Source of the DNA: Montifringilla adamsi
Taxonomy: Eukaryota > Chordata > Aves > Passeriformes > Passeridae
NCBI GenBank assembly: GCA_017590115.1
Contig: JAGGNK010010337.1
Span: forward strand, 4,725,679-4,789,678
Direction of reading: 5' to 3'
Length of the DNA stretch: 64,000 bases
The first letter of the stretch is position 1. Every line of letters begins with the position of its first letter. Shown in pieces: positions 45,958-60,227 of this stretch. The notes below the pieces were generated by a model. It saw only the letters and a program-made list of their open reading frames with translations, searched no databases and was not told the DNA's origin. Made by a program: the position numbers and the translations under genes.

Positions 45958-47549
45958 ATATTTAGTGCATCTACAGCACTGTGCAAACCTGGGTGCACCT
46001 AACCACAGCAGATAAGTCCTGTTATTGCCAGCACAACGTGGGGGAAACTGAGGCAGCACAGCCAGCAGCCCACCTTCAGATACAATAAACATTCTTATCA
46101 TCAGCTTGGATGAGTGTCTCTGACAAAACCTTAAAAATACTCTCTCTGTCCTGGGCATATCTTCCAGTCTCAAGGAAAACCTCAGAGCACCTTTCTGGTT
46201 TCTATTATTGAGACAGGAGGTTGGGAAACAGGTTGCTTTCTCATTCTCAATCACATTCTTGTTCAGCAAAACGTTTCTCTGTGGGGTCCCTCTGGTTGAG
46301 CACCCCGGTATCTATCTGCAGAGGAAAGAAAGGCTCTCTGTTTGGCTAACAGGCACTTGCATTTCAGATGCTTCAGCTCCACAGATGTGAAGAAAACTCC
46401 CCGTGGCTCTTGCCTCTGGAGGACCCTTTCTGCTGGCTTAACCGCGGCAGTGCAGCCTCTGAATATCACTCCATATTTTCTTTGTCAGGAGTTTGGCTGT
46501 CAGACAACAGCTTTCCCCTGGCTGTAGATTCCCGTTCCCCGTGTGGAACAGTGGCATATTTACAGCACTTTAGGGTTAAAAAGTGTAGAGTACAAGACCC
46601 ACCTGGCATAAAAATATGTCCAAAACTCTTCTCCCCAACAAAATAAACCCCAAATCAACCCAACGCCCACTGTCCCCCTCCCCCCAATAAATAAAACAAA
46701 AGTGACTAATCTTGACCTCTCTCCAAAGGGGAATGTTTTGCTTCTTGAATCCTTGGCTCTGGCTCTTGTATGATACTGGGACTATGACTAATAACCTCTT
46801 GCCAGAGTACTGCTGATAATTTCACCTTTGAGTAGCTGTTCTCATTCTGGACCATCATAGTATGCACTTAAGTTGCCAAGATTTTATTTTTAAAAAAACA
46901 AAGAATAAGATCTACACTCATAATCCCCTGTGTTAGAAATACATTTTTCAGCTTTAACTGTAAGGTTTTGCCTGACAATTTTCCCTCCTTCCTCCAAACT
47001 GTTATTTTTCAGATGCCTGCTACGAAATGGTTCCCTTTTTCCTTCCTTTCCCTCAAACACTTTTTCTAATTCAAAACAGATTTGAGACTGCTGCTCTTTT
47101 TAAAGCAAATCTGCCATGTATCATGTCGTGTTAGGTCAGCACTGCTTATGTTATGTTTTGCACTTCACCCAAGTGAGGCATCCATGCTGCTTTTCAAAGG
47201 GAATAAAGCCAGACTAGGTGCAATGGCTTTCATGGCTGGAATAGATCCACAGGTTATGGATTGATCTTATGGCATGGCACTGGGGAGGACATCACTATCT
47301 GCCTTTTTGCTCAAAAAGTTAAAAACAAAGATAACTTCAACTGTTATCTCAAAAAAGTGGTGGTTTTTTGGCCAGCTCCTTTTTCAGCATCCATAATCTC
47401 CTAATTATTTCTAATTTGATAGTTGCTATATGGGCAAAAAAAGGGCATAAACCCCTTAGTACCTAAAATGAGCTTAAAAAATGAATAACCATATGATGAC
47501 TTCTGCAGCAATCAAAACTGGAAAGGTAAAAAGAGTGGGGGAGAGAAAG

Positions 47550-47790
47550 AGAGAGAAGTAATTACAACAACAGTGAGTTTTGAGTGAGTTTTCCCTGAGG
47601 GCTGCTGGTAATTAGACTAACGGCAACATGAATCTCTGTTTGATGTGGTCATGAATTTGTTTTCAAAAGAAAAATCTTTAAAAAGATTCTTTCAAGAGAA
47701 ATTTTTAGAGAACAAGCTCAGCATGAATAATTAGACCAGAAATACTTTGATAAATATTATTATGGGGAAGTCATTTATGGGCCATGGCAT
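47550..47790. promoter_or_regulatory. Candidate conserved block with repeated TAATTA sites
   Basis: GTAATTAC (47558-47565), GGTAATTAGAC (47607-47617) and ATAATTAGACC (47727-47737) provide three homeodomain cores in 180 bp; two share the longer TAATTAGAC. Regulatory function is inferred. Confidence 0.27.
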
Positions 47791-50576
47791 CTGAAGGTTA
47801 GAATTCCTGGTGATAAATAAGGTGGCAAGTTTGCACCCATTTTGAACACACAAAACCAGGGCTGCGTTCCTGTTTGCTTGAGCCTGCTCCTCAGAGAGGA
47901 GGCGGCCTCTTGTTTTGCCATTGCATTAAGCTTTACAAAGACACAGATGCAAGACAGAAAATTTCAGTGGGAAAGCTCAGTGGAACGAAAGAAAACCACA
48001 CACAATTCCAAAGGCACTTTTCATTCCCAGGGGCTGCACAGAGATCAGAGGTGAAATTCAGTGGTGATAAAAAGTCTGTGAGCCCACTCTACTCCCCCAG
48101 ACTTTCGAAACATCATGCAATTCTGCTGAAATCATATCCCTGGAAATATCTCCTTCAGAATCTTCTTAATATAAAACCACTTGCATTTTGTAGAAATTTA
48201 AGCATCCAGCAAAATCCCAGTGAAATCCAGAGAAGATGCAGGTGCTCTGCACCCTCTAAAATCACTGGACATCCCAAAAGCACATTTCATTTGTTTACTG
48301 AGCACTTCAAAAAGTGGAGGCAGATACAATCAATCACAAGCCAGCAAATAACCAACGAGTGAACTAGAATGTAATATATTTACCAGTGGAAACCCATGTT
48401 TACAAGGAAAAGAAACTGCTTGTTGGCTGTCATGGTGTTATTCATAAAGGCAAACTAGGAGATCTTAGGGATACCACGAGCAAAACTACAACAAAGGCAA
48501 CCAACTGCTAATGAAGAAGGGTTTTCAGTCAAATTTCATGGGTCATACAAAGTCATTACCATGCCTGCAGGAGTTCAACAGCTCTGCCAGTTGAATTCGG
48601 GGGAAATGAAGTGATTATTTTGTTATGCATTTTGTAGTTTTAGACACTTTTGCTTAAAATTTCAAATTCTGAAGCCAACCAGCTATGCAAGAATATCAGC
48701 TTCAATTTCCAGAGTTAGCTTCTGACTAACCTTCTTGCAGAGGAAACCCCGAAAACAGATCTTCTGTATACACCAAGGTCCCAAAAACTAGATTTTAAAG
48801 ACTCATATCTGTTCCCTTTTCCCCTACTGCTTAAATAAAACCTTATGGCATTAAGACAATTTCCCAACACTTTGGAGGCTTCATACATTTTAAAATGAAG
48901 AATAGATAATTTGACTGCTACTGGTGGCAAGTTCTGCATGGGTTAACTTTCCCAATTACTCCCATTGCAAGTTTCCCTCTGTTTTTGAGTCAGTTAAAAT
49001 ATCAAGGCTCTTTTCCATAACATTTTAAGCTATAATGCCTTCAAAAGTAAGCAAATGTTCCTGACAAAATAACATACTTGAAAAACGTAATGGATGACAA
49101 AGATAATAAAAAATCCTTAGTGCATTTCTTTGTCAGTAACTTCTAGGAATACAGCCAGGCTGGGCATTTGTTTGGACTGGTAAACCAGGACTCAAAAGTG
49201 GATCTCTTGGCAGCACAAGCAACTGCTCCGTGGTGGAAGCAAAAGGCTCACAGTCTTTCCTAGCTGATTAATCATTATGACAGGCTTGAAGACTAAATGA
49301 TCTGCCCAGCTCCAGATATTAGATGTGCATCCATCTCTTATTCTTCTGGTCCTTAGGCAGTAGCCTGAATTGCTCATTCTGAAGATAATGATGACCATTT
49401 ACTGCTCAAAACTAAAAAGGGCTTTGGGCTGTGTAATATTATATTATGATAGAGGAGGCCACTACGCAAGATCACACAGCACATATAGTCTAGACATGAT
49501 GAAATGCTGGAAGACTCTTCAGGCAGAGGTGGTGACAGTCTTGACCATAAAGCTTTGTGATGTTCCCCTTCTCCATTTCCACCTCCAACCAGGACTGTTA
49601 CCAATTGCACAAAGGCAGAGCATGAACACGTGGCTGGCTCTCTCCCATCCAGCCCCTGCCATCCAGGGCTGCACCAACCCCTGTTAAATCAATAACAAAA
49701 TGTAGCTTCTCAGTGATGGGAGGCAGCATCTGTTTCACAGCACAGGGTAACACTCCTCAGCCTTTACAGAGAGGAACAAAAAGCAGTGATAGAATGAAAG
49801 CAGGGAAAAGCATCACGGTTGCAGAAAGAAGGTACTGAATCCTGCCTGAGACAGCCAAAGAGCTCTACAGGATCTCCAGTAGCTGCAAGTCATGAGAGAC
49901 ACCACTTTAGTTGTCACATAAAGGGTGGCCCTCCACAGAGGGACCAAGTTGTCTTGGGCATTTGCCAGGGAGACTTCAGTGACAGTGGCACTCCAGGAAG
50001 GGAACAGCAGGGAATCAGCACCCTGTGTCTGAAGCAAGCTGCAGCCTGCTCCTCCTGGAGACTGATCACTGGTGCTCAGAGGGGCCAGACCATGCTTTGC
50101 TTGGAAGATCTGGGTATCACCACACAAACTGGTATAGCTGCAGGCATGTCCTATTTTCTCTTTGCATATTTTCCTTGAATGAGTGAAAGAGATTACTCTG
50201 GAGTAATTTGTTCTATTTCTTCTGCTAATCTCTTTTGTTAAGTAGAATTTTAGCGCCAGTCCAATAGAGAGAATGATCAGGTACTCAGGAGAAATTCACT
50301 CACCCCTAATCATGCAACCTTTGAAAAAAAGTTGTCACACAGTACTTACTAAGGACTTTACAGATTAAAATGCTACCATAATTCAGAATTAATAAAGATT
50401 TTTCTCATCCATTTTCATGGATGTCTTTATGTGATTTGACTAACAGCTTTAGCTCTGACACATCTGCTCTGAAATGTGAAAGGGATTTACTTCAGTCTCA
50501 AATATCACAGCTCCTTTAGGGTGAAAGATGCTTCTGCTCATAGTACCTTAACTGTTGATTTATATTTTCATGGAGT

Positions 50577-50705
50577 AATAGAATGTCCTGGAAGGGATCC
50601 CAAATATCATCTTATAGTTCCAACATCCCTGCCATGGGTAGGGACACCTTCCACTAGACCAGGTTGCTCAGAGCCCCATCCAGCCTGGACTTGAAAAATA
50701 CCAGG
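50577..50705 (-). mobile_element. CR1 LINE 3' end fragment
   Basis: The segments ATAGAATGTCCTGGAAGGGA, GGGACACCTTCCACTAGACC and CAGAGCCCCATCCAGCCTGG are the reverse complement of the CR1 3' region in the correct order. Confidence 0.88.
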
Positions 50706-50829
50706 GCCATCAAGAAATGAACGTTTCAAGTTATATCTAAGTTTTAAGATAAGTCCAGACCAACAGTGGGAATAACAAAAATTGCAAACATGACCAAGTG
50801 CTTCTGTTTTCATTTTTGACCTCCAAGTC

Positions 50830-50975
50830 TCAAAATGTTTATCATACCCAGTACTCATAGCTGAGGAAATGGAAACAACAGAAAGTGAAATGGCTTGCCT
50901 CAGGTTCTGCAAAAAACAATGTCTGGGGCAGGAACGGTGCCCACACTGCCTGAGACCCCCACAACAACCACACCA
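50830..50975 (-). mobile_element. Possible MIR-like SINE remnant
   Basis: GCTGAGGAAATGGAAAC, GTGAAATGGCTTGCC and TCAGGTTCTGCA follow the reverse complement of MIR. Divergence is strong. It lies about 125 bp from a CR1 fragment. Confidence 0.45.
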
Positions 50976-53179
50976 GTGCAAGTTTCTAGAAGGGACATGG
51001 ACTGTCATGATGACACAAGTGTCTGACACTGCCTTTTAAGAGCTGATTTTCAGAGAGGACACAGGAGGTCTGGTTGCACTAACTCTTCTCTGGCTCAGGG
51101 AGTACCCACAGTGTACATGTGCAAGTGAGTACACCATGTGGGACCAGCTCTGATATGCATTATTTATACAACAGCTCTACTGACTTAAAAACTAATAAAT
51201 CCACAGCGTGCAGATGATGTGCAGACACACAGACACATCATCACAAATACAACTTTATCTTGATTCTTTGTGTTTTTCCCCCTTGTTGCTGCACGACAGA
51301 GCATCTAGTACAATAGCAAAATAAGCCTCTGGCTAACGCGTAAGCTTGTTTAAATCACAGCCTCTCTCCAACGCAATAGAAATAAGTGCCATTTTCCAGG
51401 GAACCCTTTCTACAGGAATATTTCATGCAGAGGAAACGCTGTCAAGCTTGTTTGCAATGCATTGCTGCAAAATGCTCCACACTTCCCTTACTCTCTGAGT
51501 GCCCTCGACTCCTGGTGAGCTTTTCACTGAGGAAGATCCATGTATTTGGATAGAAGTGAAGCACATAGCCTGTAACTTTGCACAATACAAGTGAAAGCAC
51601 AATACAAGAGGTCAAAATGAGGTTTCTCTCCTTATGTATTGTAATTATGGTCTGTTTATAATTCTACAGTTAATTTAGGGCTTGTATGTCCCCGCTGGAC
51701 AAAGCAGCTTGCCCTGTGTGGAAAATGACATTAACTGAATCTTTGCAGACTGTCCCTGAGCCTACAAATGCTTTTGTTAGTACAGTGAACACCTGTACTA
51801 ATTACGCACTTCACTCACTCGGGGGTCACTGCTCATGGCAAAGGTTTTAAATCAGCCACCCCAGGAGACAGACATCATTATATTTCTGGAGCAGTCATTC
51901 CAGTGCTGCAAAACTAGGCATCCCTGGAAACAGACTCACACTCTGAAGCCTCTAAAGGTGAAAGACCGGGATACCCCATTGCTGGACACAAAATATTGGA
52001 ATGAATAGAGAAAATGAAGAGAGTAATCAGAAGCTGCTGTTGAAATCTTAAGTTTAGCACTATTTTTAGTGATTCTGTGATTCTTCTGACTTTCATGTTA
52101 ATAACATTTTTTCCCATCTCTCATTATATACCAATACCTGATGCAGCAAAGCTTGTAAGCATGGGAGAAATGTCAAATAATTTAATTTTACTTGCTTTCT
52201 GATTCACATGTGCTATTTGTGCACCTACAGTTATGCTGGAACTCAAATGCCAAGGTCAGCATTCATTTCTTTCACTGATGTAGTTCCCCATGAAGTCACG
52301 TTCAGTCCTTCCCAGAGAGTCCCTGTTCACACTGATGCTAATCAGCACTGGTACTTCCCTTAGCTCAATATGCAAAACGTGCAGAGTCAATGGCACATTA
52401 TGTGAAAACCAGCATCTAAGGGGCTGTAGGGGGGCAGAGATATCTGCACTTCACATTACTCTTCTCCTAATCACTGCATGTAAAAGCTGTCAGCAGGTTT
52501 GCCACTGGGAAATCACAGAGCAGAAGGTTTCTTTAGGTAGGTGCTGCCTTCAATTAAACACACGCCAAGGTGTCATGCTGCCCCAAGTAACAGCATTTTC
52601 CAAAGGCAAGGAGCACTGAGGGCGTGGGCAGAGCCCTCCATCCAGCTTTTTGCAGCTGCTCTGTGCCCCAGTGCCATATACGGGGTAAATAAAAGGGAAG
52701 CAGAGGCAGGATTTGTTTAGAAATAGCAAAGAACAGGAGCCAGGGCAGAAAAATAATGGAGCCAGGGCAGAGAAGGGATCCTTGAAGGATTTGGCATCTT
52801 CACAACTGCCTCCTATGTGAATGCTAAAAAGGATGCAAATGACCAAATACACAAATTCTTCCTAAGGTTCCTAGGAACTCTAACACTGAAGCTAAAGGCA
52901 ACGAATCAATATATTTTCTATCAAATTATCTCCAAACTCTTTAATCTGTACTTCATCTTTACAAGCGCACAGCATAAATTTTCATGGACATGTAGATGCA
53001 AATTTTTCCTACCATTTGTGTGACCCTTTTCAGCCAGATTCATTAGGCAACGTTAGAAAAACAATAATGCCTTGAGCTCTATGTACTGCAGGAGCCCCTC
53101 TCTCTCCCTCGGCTGACTCAGGAACGGGACATGTTTTGCAACAATGTCGCCTAAATGTACAATAGTCCCAGTTCACTCC

Positions 53180-53255
53180 TCTTTCATTCCAGAGTAAATG
53201 AGGAGTAAACTTATTGATGTCAATGGGATTAAGGTAATATAAATGCCCTGAAAAG
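53180..53255. repeat. Possible very old amniote interspersed repeat
   Basis: AGGAGTAAACTTATTGATG followed by TCAATGGGATTAAGG resembles a family common in turtle and crocodile DNA that contains GACTTCAATGGAGTTA-type segments. The match is short and from memory. Confidence 0.25.
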
Positions 53256-54344
53256 ATGGATCACAGTTAGCACTCAGAAGAGCACACTCCAAAGGTTTGT
53301 CCACTTGCACGCAACATATCCCCTACAGTAATAGAATCTAGTAAATGACACATGTCACTGCAAAGAACTCCTGCGACTAAATGGTGCATTGTGTAAAGCA
53401 AACCTTTCTTCAGTGCACAGAGACAGTCTTTTCTTTTACTTTTTAAAACCCAACCCTGTCATGCAAATTCTAGCCAAGCTTTCACTGTTCCGTGATTTAA
53501 ATTCCTTAAAACTTCACAGCTTCATAGAAAAGATACTATTAAAAAAAAAAATCCAACTTAAACAGAAAACACCAAACTTGGCAGGGAATATTCAGACAAA
53601 CTATAGTCTTGGAAAAGAAATGGCAAGGTTTCTAGCATACACTGTAAAAGTAATGAAAACCAAAAGTTTATCTGAAGTGTAATTTAAAGAAACGTGTTTG
53701 CATTGTTTTCAGATAAAACGATCCTGAGGCCATGTGTAAAAGTCCTGAACTGCAGGACAGTAATGAGTTTGTGAATCAGGACTGTAAATTCCCTTGCCGT
53801 GAATGTGGGAGCCATCAGGAGCACACAGGATTGAGTCAGCAGTTACCAAGGCACATACATACAGCACAGGCCACTCAAGTCTCCGAACTGCCATTTATCA
53901 TTTCCCGACAGAACAGTTTCTTGGCAAGACTCCTTTAAAAACAATTTTTTTCCAAAACAACCAACCATTCCAGCAGGCTATGAATACCACTATAATTTGG
54001 TCCATTTTTCATATCAAGTAGACTATGGGCTCTGGTTTACAGTTAATTAAAGAAACCTTCTTTTCAGATTTCCAAATGTCGTTTGCAGCAGGGTAGAACC
54101 CACAGCGAGCCAGCCCTAAAACAGTGCCAGTTACAGACTGAACCGTATGGAAATGGAAGGAAAATCCCCCAAAACATAAATAAACCCAGGGTTTGAAGTT
54201 GCAAAGCCCAGCTTACATAACACCAAATTTGGTTGCCCTGCCAAACTGTTAAATTTGGTCTCAGATGAAAATTGCTGTCTTGGGCTTGACTGTGTTTCAT
54301 TCTCCTGAATGTGTAATGGCTCTGAGCAGTCTGTCAGAATTTGA

Positions 54345-54640
54345 ACTCCAAATGTTATTGTTGATGTTATTATTATTACTATTCCTACTACACACTAACA
54401 GCACTTTAGGTCCACACACAGAGAGAATCAGCCCTTGCCTTGAAAAATGCATGATCTAAAGAGATGAGATAAAAACAAGGGGTGGGACAAAGATCAGATT
54501 TTCATTCCTGTTTTAAACATATGCAACTGAGATATGGAGGGATTAAATGTCTTTCCTGTGCTCACACATAAAATATCTGGGGCTAAACCTAGGAACTGAA
54601 CCAATGTTTTTCAGTTCAAATCAACTTCATCTTCCTTCAT
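54345..54640 (-). mobile_element. MIR-like or related ancient SINE/LINE remnant
   Basis: A TTATTATTACTATT segment and CCACACACAGAGAGAATCAG, then CTTGCCTTGAAAAATGC and GCAACTGAGATATGGAGG, are followed by ATTAAATGTCTTTCC and a later GGAACTGAACCAATG. They follow the order of a well-known ancient amniote repeat whose second half is MIR-like. The match is dispersed. Confidence 0.5.
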
Positions 54641-55127
54641 TAACCCTTTACTTACTAACTACAAGTCTGCTCCAACCCATGTTTTTAAGCTGAGATCTTA
54701 GAGCTGTGTTCAACCTTCGGGCAAAGAGGCTCCAAGCAGAGAAGGGGAACAGCATCCCTCTAACCTCTTGCAAGAATATATATGCTCATATAGCAGTGGT
54801 TACTCAGAAACTTATCACTTGAAGCTTTAGAAAAGTACAGCTCAGGAAATAAAGTCCCATATTCTGATTTCTTATTTAGTGAAGGAAGTCTGGATTTTGC
54901 CATTTCTCTGCAGAGTCCTCTATGCAAGCAGCCACAGAAACAACAAACTGTGTCATGCTTCAGGGAAAAAGTAAATAATCACTTAAGGGATTTCTCTAAA
55001 CATCTGACCTGCAGCTCACACATTCTTACCAAAAAAAAAAGAAGGGAAAGAAAGAGTAGTTATGCATGTTTCAGTAAAGAATTCTATTACTTGGTCTTCA
55101 GAAGAGTTTGTCAGGCTTAGTGATGTG

Positions 55128-55300
55128 ACCATTTAGCTGGGGAGCCTGTTCCAGTGTCCAGCCACCCCCTGGGTGAAGAACCTTTTCCTGATGTCCCACT
55201 TGAACTTCCCCTAATGCAGCTTCATTCCATTTCCTTGTGTTCTCACACTGGTGGCCAGAGAGAGGTGATCAGCGCCTCCTCATCTCCTGACCCCTTGCCC
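55128..55300 (-). mobile_element. CR1 LINE internal fragment
   Basis: GGGGAGCCTGTTCCAGTGTC, GGGTGAAGAACCTTTTCCTG, CAGCTTCATTCCATTTCCTT and AGAGAGGTGATCAGCGCCT match minus-orientation CR1. Ends are truncated on both sides. Confidence 0.87.
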
Positions 55301-58300
55301 TAAGAATGTGTGATTCTAGATGCTCTTACTTTTGGTCAAATAAAAAGTCAAGGTTTGGTTTTGTTGCTGGTTGGTCCCTTTTTTTTTAAATAGAAACAAT
55401 AAATGCACCTGGGATTCAACTTCCAGATACATTTCAAATCTTCACTCCAAAATATGGGTATAGGAGAACATCACAAAACACTTACTAGGCTTAAAAATAA
55501 CTACAGTAATATGCAGAAAATGATGTGTCTCTTCCTATCTTTTTGCTTGGAATAGCTGAAGCTTTTCAGCCGAAACATTCCTATAAATTTATAAGTCTGA
55601 GATGCCCAAAATGGAAAACTTCAGGTCAGGTGACTAAATATGCACGCAATTAAAACACAGTCTTATAGTAGGTAATGTCTTACAAAGTTTTGGTAAGGAT
55701 CTGAAGCACTCCTGATGGCCAAAACCAAGAGGTGTGTATGCATAATAAACCCTAAAATACAGTTAATGGAAGACAAACTGCTTCACACTTGGATTCAGTA
55801 TTCCAGTTTCAGTTACTTTTACAGAAAAAAGGGCTGCCATTACATGCCTTGATCAGAAAATAGAATTTCTGTTGTATTTGAAATTATGGCATATCACAAT
55901 TTTTTTAACCTCTAAAACTATTGAGATATTTCAAGGAGTGGAGCTGGCAAACTATTTTAATTTGGAAACACATAAATGACTTGAGCTTAATAATGAATGT
56001 TGACAGTACTGAAATGTTTCATTAAAAGAGTAAAAACTCTATCACTATTCCAAAGGGCCTGAAAGGAATAAAAAGACAACAAAAGCCGACTAAGTACAGC
56101 CTTTCAATATCCTTGGATTAAAATGCTGACCACAATGAAAAAGTCTAAATCAATGATTCCAAGAAGGTTTAATGGAAAATGTTATTCAAGTAGTCCTCTT
56201 CACATAAGACAACACAGAGGTTTCTAATGGAACTTCTTTTCCCAAAAAGGCTGATTTTTGCCACCTCTAACTAAAATAAGGTGTTTAGGACTTCTTACTA
56301 TTTGAATAACATCTCCTCTCCATGACAAAGCCTATCAATTTCTCAGTCTTTACTAGCCACCAGGTTGCCCTCCTAAAATGTTGCCCCAAGTACCTGCACA
56401 CTGGGGAAGCCCTTTGGAGAGGCTTCTGAAGAACCACCTACCACGAGGCCTATCAGTTTGGAAATAATTTACAAAACTGCAGAATTTCCTGTTTCTCTAA
56501 GTAGCTCCAACTAGTTTTTTTCAGCAGAAATCCCTGGGGAGACAAACTGGTTTTCCCTGTACAGAACTGCAACTGCTAATGCTGCAGAGTAATAAGATTG
56601 CCAAAAAAACTTTGAGTGGTTTTTGGATGGTTGAAGTGCACCTTATGATCTCCAGCTTTGCTCAGGGTGAACAGGCACATGTTTTACCTGGGAGTCTGAC
56701 ATGCAGACTGAATTTTGGGATCACTGTGAGAATACAGGAGGATGGAGGTCCTCTAAAGCTAGCTAGACATTTGCCATTGACTTTAAAAGCAGCAGAAGCT
56801 CAGTCAAGAATAACTAATTTTTATCAACAACACACTTTAGGATTACTCCCAAGAACATTCAGGCCAGGGCTGGCCCTGGAGGTGCTTCAATCTGCACAGT
56901 CAATTTGTGTCAGTGTTAGGCTACTTTTTCAAATTTTTACTAAAAAAAGTCTAACCAAGAGTTTTAGTTGTAGAAATGGATGGAAAATATAAATCTATCC
57001 AGTAATTAGAGGTGAAAATTTTCCATTAATCTCTGGTCTTACTCAGTTTCAGTGATACTAGAAACCATCTTGATCCTATAGCCCAATTTGTTAAGCCAGT
57101 TCTTGTACACATTGATCTGATTACCAGGGAAAATACAGAGGGAAAAGAAAACAGTAAGAGCTGGTCATGTGGTTTTATGAGACACGGATCAGAAATCTTA
57201 GCCCTGGTTGCCTCTTGAGGATGGTAAGAAACTCGGGTTTATGAAGGATATCCCTGCTAAAGAAGGAATGCAGAGAGATCTGCAGGCTGCACAGGGAAAC
57301 TCCACGCTCCATGACACACCTGGAAATACCAGTGGAGAATCTCAACCCCTCCTGACAGGACCAGTGCACCACCAGAAGCACCATGTGAAAGGAATTTAAC
57401 AAGGGCAAGGAAGATGTTGAGGACCAGCGTATGGAAAACCCACTTGCATGGGGTAATTCTGGGAAACACGGAGGGGCACTGCCCTTTGAAGGAACCACGC
57501 CTGTCTTCCAGCACATTTTGGGTGCTTCCCACAAATACTTGTACCTCAAATTGCATTCAAAGAGTTAATATGGATAATACCTGTTTCCTGGCAATCAGGA
57601 TGTGCCTGCTGACTGCCTGAAATGCTTTCTTAATGAAACCTCAACTTCTGCTTCCAGGAGGACTCTTGTACCAGGCCAATGACCCAGCAGCAGGACACCC
57701 TCCTCAAGCATCCACAGGAATCTCCCTCTTTGGCTATGAAGATTTCTGTATAATGTTTAAAATCCTCTTTTCTAGACAGGCCATCTAACTCTGTGTAATT
57801 ATGACACTGCTTCTGATATGAATGGCTCTCCTTGCCACCAACCTCCTCCCTGCCTTTCCCCCAGAATAAAAAATCCTGGTTGGAAACCAAAACAAATAGT
57901 AGATTTTTATCATGCAGAATTTGTTAATAATACTTTCCCTGAAATATTTCCCAGGCCTTTTTTAATGCTCAAATAAAGGCCCAAACATTTACAGCCAGCA
58001 CTCTAAGCCAACTAATAATTTATTTGAGCCATACTGAAAAGCTCAAGGGGGATTTTGAATGAAAAATCTAGTGAATAAACTGATAGCCAAATACTGCCTT
58101 GGAGTCCTGCCACTGTAATACATAGGATGCACAGAGAAAAGAAATCTTTATGTCTCTGTCAGTGACAGAGACATACACTTTAAAACAGTCAATGAGAGGA
58201 TAGTTAAGTCTTGTCAATCTAAAGCAGAAAAGATAATGTCTTAGAGTAAACCATGAGCTTTAATATTTCCCAACTTCAGTAGCACATAGATGATTAGGTG

Positions 58301-58330
58301 ATAAATGCCTACTGCCTTAAAAACTTAAAT

Positions 58331-58350
58331 ACATATATATATATATATTT
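58331..58350. repeat. (TA)n microsatellite
   Basis: A short TA run, largely self-complementary. Confidence 0.8.
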
Positions 58351-60227
58351 AATCATTTTACAATAAGATAAGAAAGGCAAAAGTCTGCTTTCAGAACTTC
58401 ATGGGAAACTTAATACATGGAGAATTCCCAAAGAGTCTACTGACTATTACAGAATCCGCATGTTCAGACCAGGATTAAAACTCATAGAATTAGAAAAAAA
58501 AGGAAGAATTTTTTTCAAAGTCACTTCAGAACTATAAAATTGCTTTGAAATACCTAAGCTAAGCTGATTTTCAGGACTCAGCTGCCATCTTGCCACATGT
58601 AAAATAAAATATATATCAATAAGTAAAGAATTTTAGGCCATGTATATAAAAAATCTTCTCAAGTTATTAGTTTGCAACATGAACTTAAGAACATGAGAAA
58701 GTTTATTCTGTAACTGAAAAAGTTTTTCCTTCCTCCTTTTGTTTTGTCTCATACTTTTCATCAGAGTTCATAGCTGAAAGAAAATGAATTCATGTAAGAG
58801 TAGCAACATGAAAAAATAGTCTTCACAATTTACTGCACAGTAGTTTGTTTCCAGTATTGCAATAGATGGGAGTTTGAAGCACCCTGTGGCTTTGGCTGGA
58901 GCAAGAGCACTGGTTTAGCCTTGATTTGAACCTGCTGTTTACAACACGCTGTAAGCCCTTCCCATATGGCTGACTTTTAGTGAGGTTTATGTGAAAAAAA
59001 AAACCACTGCCAACCGAACACAGGAAAAAGGAAAATATTTTGCATGTGTGTATTTATTTTTACAATTACTTTGGAGTGCAAAATGACTGAATTTATATTA
59101 CAGAAAATGTACATTTTACTCTGACGAAATAACTGTGCTGCTCTTTCGCTTGTTATTTGGCTTGCATCTAACACACAAAAGACGTGGGACATTCCAGTGG
59201 CAGCCTCTGAAGAGACTGGATGTCCAGACTGCTGAGGTTTTTGCAGCTTTCCTGAACTGGGCTCCTGGTGCCTTTTAAATATTTTGCCCCATTAACCACC
59301 TTGGGGATATTCTGTGAAAGTGAGTATGCACACGAGTGTATTTAATTGATTGTTTCACCTTCTGAACTACTCAGAAATCTGGAAATTACTTTCAACGAGC
59401 AAACAAACCATTGGAATAATCTCTGGAACTTATCTCAACCTCTGGAGACTCCAACGTTGAGCTAAACACACCAGGAAGGCTGGATTTGTATTTCAGCACT
59501 TCTGTTTCCAGCTACGACCCAGAATCAGAGATGAAATTTAAGAGGAAGAACAATTTATAGCTAGAAACAACTCGAAGCTAATTTAGCAAGGCTCACTTGT
59601 GAAGCATTTCACGTGTCCCAACTGTCCCTTTGCTGCACACGCTTAAGCCCCAACCAAGACTTATGGCTGCGAGCACATACGTGCACTGAGATCATTCCTC
59701 ATCCCATTTCTCAGGGAGCAGGGGGACAAGCACAAAGAAATGTCTTGGTGATGCCTGGGCTCCAGAGCACACTCCATCTCACAGCTGCAAAACAACCCAA
59801 AGAAGAAAGATGCTGTCATAATTAAAAGTATACAGCATGGCCTCATGAGATTTGGGTCTTGAGTGGATTGTTTGAGAGAGAGAGCGCTCTGAAGTATGTA
59901 AAGAATTTAACTACTAGTCCCATGGTTTCTGTTCCATTTTTCATCCCTAGCTGTGCACGTTTTTCCTGTTGCCACAGCTCCCGAAGTGTAACACACCTCT
60001 CTGACACACAGTGACACTGTCGTGGACACAAATACATCTTCACACAAGGCAAACAGACTCCAAGCAGCTACAGACCTGGGAGGAGAACAGATTTACAATT
60101 GCAGAAGTGGAGTTGAGCCTCCCAAATAGAAATGAAGGGGATGCAAACTTCTGAACTTTGGGAAAGTTTAAATCTGTCTTTTCTCAACTCACAGCACTCT
60201 GACTCAATACTCATCTCAATGCCTCAC

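Noticed and set aside
46020..46060. GGGGGAAACTGAGGCAGCACAG as a MIR piece
   Set aside because: The match is too short and the neighbouring MIR segments are missing.
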